Assembly (NCBI GenBank): GCA_017623505.1
Contig: JAGAOZ010000024.1
Coordinates: 62,001 to 126,000 of the forward strand
Length of the DNA: 64,000 nt
Direction of reading: 5' to 3'
Source: Alistipes sp.
GTDB lineage: Bacteria; Bacteroidota; Bacteroidia; Bacteroidales; Rikenellaceae
A program made the position numbers and the translations under genes. Shown in pieces: positions 58,054 through 64,000 of this stretch; the stretch's first letter is position 1; each line of letters opens with the position of its first letter. Under the pieces are notes generated by a model that saw nothing but the letters and a program-made list of their open reading frames with translations, searched no databases and was not told the DNA's origin.

Positions 58054-61000
58054 ATGATAAACCTTACAGCAGTAATAGATAACTCAGAAGCTCTGCGCAA
58101 ATTAAAAGAGCTGAAAGAAGCAGCAGAGGAATCCACATCAGACATCGTATCAGATGCTGACCGTATGGATGTTGCAATGCGAAAGATAGGCAGCGCACTG
58201 GCTGGACTTGGCTTGGGTATATCCCTAACGAGCTTCGCCAAACAAGTAGCTATGGTAAGAGGCGAATTCCAACAGTTGGAGGTCGCCTTTTCAACTATGT
58301 TATCCTCTAAAGAGAAAGCAGATGCCTTGATGGCCGAGGTGACAGACTTTGCCGCAAAGACGCCATTTGATTTGCAGGGCGTAGCACAAGGCACAAAGCA
58401 GCTCCTCGCATACGGCTCTACCGCCGAGGAGGTGGTGGGCGAGTTGCGTATGCTTGGCGATATAGCAGCGGGATTATCTATCCCTCTTGGTGATATAGTA
58501 TACCTATACGGTACGACGCGCACCCAGGGTAGAATGTACACACAAGACTTGCGACAGTTTATGGGCCGTGGTATTCCTCTTGCTGAGGAGTTGGCCAAGC
58601 AGTTTGGCGTATCAAAGGATAGAGTTGGAGAGTTGGTAACGCAAGGTAAGGTTGGCTTCGAGGAGATGCGCAAAGCCCTGGTATCAATGACTTCTGAGGG
58701 TGGCAAGTTCTACAACCTTATGGAGGCTCAGTCGGCAACAATCACCGGTAAGATGTCTAACCTTGGTGATGCGATAGATCAGATGTTTAATGAGATTGGA
58801 AAATCTCAGGAGGGAGTAATTGCCAGCATGTTGGATGGTGCTACGTATCTTGTTGAAAACTACGAGAAGGTGGGCCGCATCATAATGAATCTCGTAGCAG
58901 CCTATGGCGCGTACAAGGCTGCCGTTATCATAGTGACAACTTGGCAAAAGGTGGAGTTATATTTGACTGAACAAATGGCCCTCGAAAAATATTTTTTAAC
59001 GCAGAAAAACCATGCGCTCTCTGCCTCAGCTCTCCGTGCTGCGGCGGCGGAGAAACTCTTTGCTGCTGCGACTCTTAAGGTGAAAACAGCATTGAAAGGC
59101 TTAGCGGCAACTATGACCAATCCTTATGTGTTAATGGTGGCAGCTATCGGTACGGCGATATATGCGATATACGATGTAATCTCTAAATCAGAAATCGCAG
59201 CCAAAGCCGTGCAAGGTATTGAAGAGAGTATCGCTAACGCAAAGGAAAAACTCAACGAGGAGAGAGAGGAAATCGACAAGTTAGTTGATTCTGTAACGGA
59301 TGCCAACGCCGCTAATTACGAGAGAGTGCGTAGCCTCCACAAACTTGTACAAGAGTACCCTCAGTTGTTGGAGGTATATGGCAGCGAGAAAGAGATGCTT
59401 AATGACATTGTTGGCCTGCAAAAACAACTTAATATCCTACGAGCTAAGGAAGACCTAAAGCTGATCCAAGACAAGAAAAAGACTGTAGAAGCGGATGTAG
59501 CTAATCAGCTTAGAGATAAAGAGTCTTGGTTTTTTGCCCGAGCCAGAGAAGCTGGTATCGGACAGATGGACTTAGCCAGCACCTTAGCGATACCATACGA
59601 TTATTTGTTTGGTACCAACTATAGCGAAAGAGCAGCGAATTGGGTGAATCGAGCAGACACTGACAAAGGCGTCATATACTCTCACGGCGAGGAGGGCCAA
59701 AAGGCTCTTGCTGATGCGATAGATGTACTCAACGAGGAGGAGAAACAAGGCCTGATTGCACTCGAAGATGCCCTATTTGATGCTCAGTCTCTCGAAGATA
59801 AGACGGCCCAAACAGAGGAGAAGATAGCAGGCATATACTTCCGTTTGAGAGGCGGTAAAACTGAGGACCAGCTAAGAACTGCTTTTGAGAATTTAGCCGA
59901 AGATGAAAAGCGGAGTTACGAAAATTTTAACGATTATCAGCAACATATATTCGACCAGAACGATAAAGATTGGAAAAACCGAGCAACTGCCGACGCATTC
60001 CTGGGGACGGCAAACTACGTCGAAAAACGAGGCCTAAAGGGCGAGCTCGAATACCAACAGAATATATTATCGGCGCTGAAGAACCCTGCCACAGAAGCTG
60101 AGAGGGATGAGGCAGTAAAAAATGTGCGAGAGAAACGCCTGGCCGCTATCGAGGCGGCTAATGAGGCTGAGATAGAATTGGAGAAGGAGCGTATCGACAG
60201 CAAAGCTGAGCTTTTAGAGTACGAGAAAAGCCTTGAGCTCAAAGAGCTGGATGCGAAGATTGCCGCTGCGGACAAAGACAATGACACTGAAACCGTAGAG
60301 GCTTTTAATAGGCAGAAAGAGGCAGTAACTAAACTCTACGACATGAAGATCGCAAAAGCCCGTAAAGAGGAGGCCGAGAGAGATAAACAAGAGCGAGAGC
60401 AGAAAGAAGAGGAAGAGAAGCAGCACCTTAATAAGATGCTGGCCGAGTTTGGTACATACAACCAAAAGCGTCAGGCTATAATTGATGAATATAAAGAGAA
60501 GCGCAATAGTATGTATGCCACCGACAAAGATGGCAAGTATATTACAGATGATAATGGCAACAAGCAGCTCAAAGAGGGCTTCATACAAGAGAATATCGAC
60601 AATCTCAACGCACAAGAACAGGAGGCTCTAAGCGACTTTGCCAGCGATTTCTACGCCGAGAATGATGAGTTTGAGACCTGGTTAGAGACTATTGTCGATA
60701 TGTCTGTGGATAAGCTTCGAGCGCAAAAACAAGCCCTGGAAGAGCTTTTGCCTACAATTAGCGACGAAGCAAGCAAGGGATATATTCAAGCTCAGATAAA
60801 CGCCATGGACAATGTAATATATCAGCAGAAAAAGCCTAAGGGTAAGGATAAAAAGGAGGAGCAGGCTGCTCAACTTATGCAAGCAATCAGCGAAGTTGGA
60901 AGTGCCGCCAAAGACGCCTTGGAGAATATCGAAGGCATGGACGAAGGGCTGAAAAAGATGTTCTCTGATACATTAGACCTAACCATGGGTGTAGGCAACC

Positions 61001-62301
61001 TTGTTATAGCAATAATGAGCATTAAAGACGGCATGGCTGCGCTAGAGAAAGCCTCGGCGATATTGATGATCATATCGGCAGCAATCCAGGTGGCAAGTAT
61101 GCTATTCAGCTTCCTAAGTGGTAAAGAGACATCCTTCGAGCGCAACCTACGTTTGTTGCGTGAGTTCAACGAAGAGCTCAGGATAATGAATCAGCGCGCA
61201 AAGCTCGAAAATTTTGAGGGCACAATTTTCGATGGAGCAGAGTTCGCAAAGGCCGCAAATGCCATCAATGTGTATAACGAGGCTTTGAAGCGATACAATG
61301 ATACTGTAAATAAGATAACTCAAACGGCTAATGGGTTGTCACTGGGGCAACAATTAGGATTTTATGGCCCAAATTCGTCGTTTGCAGCGGGCTCAGTCAA
61401 TGACTTAGAGGACGCATTGGGGAATATGTTAATACAAACACGTCATAAGACATGGTTTCGCAGTGCAAAGTATTCGAGTCTGAAAGATGTACTGCCGGAG
61501 TTGTTTGGCGAGGATGGCGTAAATATGGAAGCTCTCAAGGAGTTTACAAGCAACGACCTCTTTGAGAATTTGTCATACGAGAATCAGCAGCTCATCAAAT
61601 CGCTTTTAGCAGATTGGGAGCTGTATGAGGATGCAATGTCGGAGGTTAGAGACTATCTGTCGGGCATTTTTGGTGAGATGGGTAGCGAGATGACAGATGC
61701 ACTTGTCACAGCATTCCAGAGTGGCACAGATGCGGCAAAAGATTTCATTGATAGCATGTCTAACATGCTCGATTCTTTCGCAAGAGATATGGTTAATTCG
61801 CTCATCTTTGCCGACCTATTCAAGGAGGCGGAGGATGCTTTATTTGGCGTAATGAAAGACACTAATCTAACGGACGAAGCGAAGTTTGCCAAGTATACCA
61901 AGATATTTGGCGAGTTGGCAAGCCAGAGCGCAGCAATGCAAGATGAAGCGTTTGCGCTGATGGATGCATTGCAGAAACAAGCCAAGGAGCAAGGCTTCGA
62001 CATATTCAACGATGCCGATGAACAGACAGCCACATCACGAGGATTCCAAGCAATGTCGCAAGAGACAGGCTCAGAGCTCAACGGCAGATTTACCGACATG
62101 CAAGGTAAGATGACAGAAGTGCGAGATTTTGTATTTCAAACGGTCGTAGACGGACAACATAGGCTCAATGAGCTTGTAAACATCCGTGATATAGCAATAC
62201 AGCTCAATGGCAATGTGGAGCAGATAAAGACCTACTCAAAGGTACTGCCGCAAATGAATGATACACTAACATCGATGAACCGAAAATTAGACGCACTATA
62301 A
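58054..62301 (+). CDS. Tape measure protein
   Basis: 1415 residues, mostly helical. Residues about 60-260 contain the tape-measure domain (EFQQLEVAFSTMLSSKEKAD; TRTQGRMYTQDLRQFMGRGI). Two hydrophobic stretches follow (about 285-300 and 350-370, YVLMVAAIGTAIYAIYDVIS), then long charged coiled coil (about 580-820) and a hydrophobic region near 975-1010. At about 1.5 Angstrom per residue the length suggests a tail near 200 nm. No peptidoglycan hydrolase motif is seen. Confidence 0.92.
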   Translation: MINLTAVIDNSEALRKLKELKEAAEESTSDIVSDADRMDVAMRKIGSALAGLGLGISLTSFAKQVAMVRGEFQQLEVAFSTMLSSKEKADALMAEVTDFAAKTPFDLQGVAQGTKQLLAYGSTAEEVVGELRMLGDIAAGLSIPLGDIVYLYGTTRTQGRMYTQDLRQFMGRGIPLAEELAKQFGVSKDRVGELVTQGKVGFEEMRKALVSMTSEGGKFYNLMEAQSATITGKMSNLGDAIDQMFNEIGKSQEGVIASMLDGATYLVENYEKVGRIIMNLVAAYGAYKAAVIIVTTWQKVELYLTEQMALEKYFLTQKNHALSASALRAAAAEKLFAAATLKVKTALKGLAATMTNPYVLMVAAIGTAIYAIYDVISKSEIAAKAVQGIEESIANAKEKLNEEREEIDKLVDSVTDANAANYERVRSLHKLVQEYPQLLEVYGSEKEMLNDIVGLQKQLNILRAKEDLKLIQDKKKTVEADVANQLRDKESWFFARAREAGIGQMDLASTLAIPYDYLFGTNYSERAANWVNRADTDKGVIYSHGEEGQKALADAIDVLNEEEKQGLIALEDALFDAQSLEDKTAQTEEKIAGIYFRLRGGKTEDQLRTAFENLAEDEKRSYENFNDYQQHIFDQNDKDWKNRATADAFLGTANYVEKRGLKGELEYQQNILSALKNPATEAERDEAVKNVREKRLAAIEAANEAEIELEKERIDSKAELLEYEKSLELKELDAKIAAADKDNDTETVEAFNRQKEAVTKLYDMKIAKARKEEAERDKQEREQKEEEEKQHLNKMLAEFGTYNQKRQAIIDEYKEKRNSMYATDKDGKYITDDNGNKQLKEGFIQENIDNLNAQEQEALSDFASDFYAENDEFETWLETIVDMSVDKLRAQKQALEELLPTISDEASKGYIQAQINAMDNVIYQQKKPKGKDKKEEQAAQLMQAISEVGSAAKDALENIEGMDEGLKKMFSDTLDLTMGVGNLVIAIMSIKDGMAALEKASAILMIISAAIQVASMLFSFLSGKETSFERNLRLLREFNEELRIMNQRAKLENFEGTIFDGAEFAKAANAINVYNEALKRYNDTVNKITQTANGLSLGQQLGFYGPNSSFAAGSVNDLEDALGNMLIQTRHKTWFRSAKYSSLKDVLPELFGEDGVNMEALKEFTSNDLFENLSYENQQLIKSLLADWELYEDAMSEVRDYLSGIFGEMGSEMTDALVTAFQSGTDAAKDFIDSMSNMLDSFARDMVNSLIFADLFKEAEDALFGVMKDTNLTDEAKFAKYTKIFGELASQSAAMQDEAFALMDALQKQAKEQGFDIFNDADEQTATSRGFQAMSQETGSELNGRFTDMQGKMTEVRDFVFQTVVDGQHRLNELVNIRDIAIQLNGNVEQIKTYSKVLPQMNDTLTSMNRKLDAL

Positions 62302-62302
62302 T

Positions 62303-62731
62303 ATGACGCACGACATTACAATTAATGGCAAGCTCCTCTCAGAATGGGGTGCTACAATGCTAAGCGGGAGCATGGCAGAGCTGCTAAAGCCTGCACCAGT
62401 TAAAGATAAAATAATCAATGATAATCCTCTTAGGCAAGGCGTGGAAGTTGTGCCTATTCATCCAAGGGTAGACCAAAGAGATGTGACGTTGGAGTTTATT
62501 ATTGAGGGTGAGGATAGAATAGACTTTTTCCGCAAGTATAACTCGTTCCTGAATGAGTTACGCTCCGGCGAGGTAACATTATGCATCCCTACCTTGAATA
62601 ATTGGCATAGACTGTGGTATCTCAGCGCAACATCATTCGACCATTTTAGGTTCACAGCATGTCGGTTGGCTATCAAATTCAAAGAGCCGGATCCAAACTT
62701 CCTCCAGGAACCAGAAGATCAACCAGAATAG
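62303..62731 (+). CDS. Distal tail-like protein
   Basis: 142 residues after the tape measure. HDITINGKLLSEWGATMLSG and HPRVDQRDVTLEFIIEGEDR resemble the N-terminal domain of Dit, which links tube to baseplate. It lacks the larger C-terminal galectin-like part of long Dit proteins. Its stop is followed by a terminator. Confidence 0.72.
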   Translation: MTHDITINGKLLSEWGATMLSGSMAELLKPAPVKDKIINDNPLRQGVEVVPIHPRVDQRDVTLEFIIEGEDRIDFFRKYNSFLNELRSGEVTLCIPTLNNWHRLWYLSATSFDHFRFTACRLAIKFKEPDPNFLQEPEDQPE

Positions 62732-62740
62732 TATTTTGAG

Positions 62741-62772
62741 TGCATCTATATTACATAGGTGCATTTTTTTTT
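62741..62772 (+). terminator. Terminator after the distal tail gene
   Basis: A 9-bp stem with one G-T pair (62741-62749 with 62755-62763), 5-nt loop, then T9. Confidence 0.85.
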
Positions 62773-62801
62773 GTACTTTGAGAAAAAATAATATATATTT
62801 G
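62770..62801 (+). promoter_or_regulatory. Promoter of the tail-tip gene
   Basis: TTTG (62770-62773), 20 bp, TATATTTG (62794-62801): full consensus. The tail-tip genes thus have their own promoter, separate from the head-tail operon. Confidence 0.7.
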
Positions 62802-62871
62802 TAGGGACTAAGGCACTAATTGCCTAACAGTTAGTAACGGTTGTGATGGCGCAACCTAAATCAACGACGAA

Positions 62872-64000
62872 ATGACCATATATAGCCCTCTGGGGGATAT
62901 ACTTATTGTAGATGTCCCTATTACTAAATCAGCGGTCATAACCCACAAGTTGATGGGTGACTACTATATTGAGCTGCCGTTCAGTATAGCGTCTTATGTG
63001 CATTTCGCACGTGGCAGCTACATTCGCTATAAAGGTCGTAAGTTCGAGATAATGTCAGACGTATATCCTGACACATCTAAGGGTGCATACACCTATACCC
63101 TACGCTTCGAGGCACAGCAGAACCACCTCAAGAGGTGTCGGCTGTTTTGGCTCGGCGGCGAGGAGGATGAAGTGACATTCAACAACACCACAGACTTAGC
63201 ATCATTCGGCAAGCTCATAGTGGCTAACATAAACAAGTTTCTCGGCACAGAAAACTGGGTGCTTGGCGGTGTGCCCGCAGACCTTGAGAAGCCAACAAAG
63301 CTCGTATCATTCAACGGAGATAGCTGTTGGAATGCTCTGACGCATATTGCCGAGACTTTTGAGGTGGAGTGGTGGACCATAGAGGATGGCGATCGAGTGT
63401 CACTATATTTCGGCAAATTAGAGTTCGGTACAGAAGAGGTGTTTAAAGCCGGGGATGTCGTTACAAGTATACCTAATCGCAAAGGCGACAACACCAACTA
63501 TGGCACACGCTTCTATGTGTTTGGATCAACACGCAATTTGCCTGCATCATACCGAAAGAATGCGCAGGGCGGAGTAACAAATCATGTATCTGAGCCACGT
63601 CTACATCTACCTGACGGATTGCAATACATCGATAGCAGAGACAACTTAATGCGAGATGATATAGTTGAGCAAGTGGCCTTTTTTGAGGATATATATCCCA
63701 AAAATGTAGATACAGTTACCTCAGTATCAACAGTCAATAGAGAGATTATTGAGGGTGAGACAAACCTTGCATACGTAATACATTGCGACGACACGCCATT
63801 CACACCTGATGACCTTATCGAGGGTGAGGAATTTAAGTGCGTATTCACAAGTGGCAGCCTAATGGGCCGCGAGTTCCAGCTAATGATTGATAAAAAAAAC
63901 TTTGATAAGAAGTTTGAGATTGTCCCGGATGTAGAGACGTATGGAGATGGCGATGCTATTATCATACCTAATGAGAATCTGCACCCAGAGGCTGGCGATA
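62872..64000 (+). CDS. Tail-tip (Tal/endopeptidase-type) protein, 3' end cut
   Basis: The frame opens at ATG 62872 (MTIYSPLGDILIVDVPITKS) and runs to the window edge (376 codons plus one base). The opening (IELPFSIASYVHFARGSYIR, then YKGRKFEIMSDVYPD) resembles the barrel domains of phage tail-tip hub proteins. WNALTHIAETFEVEWWTIED is a frequent block of Bacteroidetes phage tail-tip proteins. The C-terminal part, which would hold any peptidase or receptor-binding region, is outside the window. Confidence 0.78.
   Translation, partial: MTIYSPLGDILIVDVPITKSAVITHKLMGDYYIELPFSIASYVHFARGSYIRYKGRKFEIMSDVYPDTSKGAYTYTLRFEAQQNHLKRCRLFWLGGEEDEVTFNNTTDLASFGKLIVANINKFLGTENWVLGGVPADLEKPTKLVSFNGDSCWNALTHIAETFEVEWWTIEDGDRVSLYFGKLEFGTEEVFKAGDVVTSIPNRKGDNTNYGTRFYVFGSTRNLPASYRKNAQGGVTNHVSEPRLHLPDGLQYIDSRDNLMRDDIVEQVAFFEDIYPKNVDTVTSVSTVNREIIEGETNLAYVIHCDDTPFTPDDLIEGEEFKCVFTSGSLMGREFQLMIDKKNFDKKFEIVPDVETYGDGDAIIIPNENLHPEAGD

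Larger units (their letters stand above)
27241..64000. mobile_element. Tailed-phage prophage, right end outside the window
   Basis: A divergent repressor switch at 40.7-40.9 kb, a leftward early/replication arm and a rightward arm with a full head and siphovirus-type tail gene order show a temperate phage inserted next to tRNA-fMet. The head genes appear intact. No integrase, holin, endolysin or right attachment site is seen up to 64000, so these must lie further right if the prophage is complete. The left boundary is approximate. Confidence 0.88.

Overview
The window comes from a member of the Bacteroidales. Many transcription units sit behind the Bacteroidetes promoter pattern (TTTG, 19-20 bp, TAnnTTTG) rather than an E. 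coli-type promoter, Shine-Dalgarno sequences are weak or absent, and the host genes include a DUF4290 protein, a DUF4369/thioredoxin lipoprotein, a long (670 aa) urocanate hydratase and a fused FtcD. A Rikenellaceae-like gut bacterium would fit, but the genus is not settled by what I can see.

Bases 1-26518 are host chromosome. A leftward histidine-degradation operon (ftcD-hutU-hutH, hutH cut by the window edge) is followed by a patatin-like lipase, a 5'-nucleotidase lipoprotein, an esterase-like lipoprotein, a radical SAM gene overlapping a queuosine-precursor transporter (possible queuine salvage pair), a GT2 glycosyltransferase, an NhaC-type antiporter with a HAD phosphatase, an ECF sigma factor with an anti-sigma-like membrane protein and two envelope proteins, an unusual sigma-54 activator without a DNA-binding domain, an lpxH-thyA-folA run, and a five-gene heterodisulfide-reductase-like (Hdr) electron-transfer operon. 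The host part ends at an initiator tRNA-Met.

Bases 26519-27262 hold no gene but contain an inverted copy of the tRNA 3' end, four REP-like GGATTGAC units, a 136-bp element that can fold into a four-way cruciform, and an 11-bp tandem repeat. From about 27.2 kb to beyond the right edge lies a tailed-phage (siphovirus-type) prophage. Its leftward early arm (40.4 to 27.3 kb) carries a repressor switch, recombination and replication genes (PD-(D/E)XK nuclease, initiator with internal iterons, DnaC-like loader, VRR-NUC nuclease), many small accessory genes, and a complete diversity-generating retroelement (DGR): two target genes with variable repeats, avd, template repeat and reverse transcriptase. 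The template and variable repeats differ only at template adenines, plus one AAC codon.

The rightward arm starts with the CI-like repressor, an HsdR-N-like nuclease and a secreted protein (probable lysogeny genes). Next come an amidoligase/class II glutamine amidotransferase cluster, a tRNA-like gene, an ASCH protein, a frameshifted small gene, and an IbrA/IbrB-like pair (PAPS-reductase fold plus ParB fold). The morphogenesis genes then run in standard order: terminase, portal, head morphogenesis, scaffold, decoration, capsid, connectors, tail tube, frameshifted tail chaperone, tape measure, distal tail and a partial tail-tip protein. No integrase, lysis gene or right attachment site is in the window.
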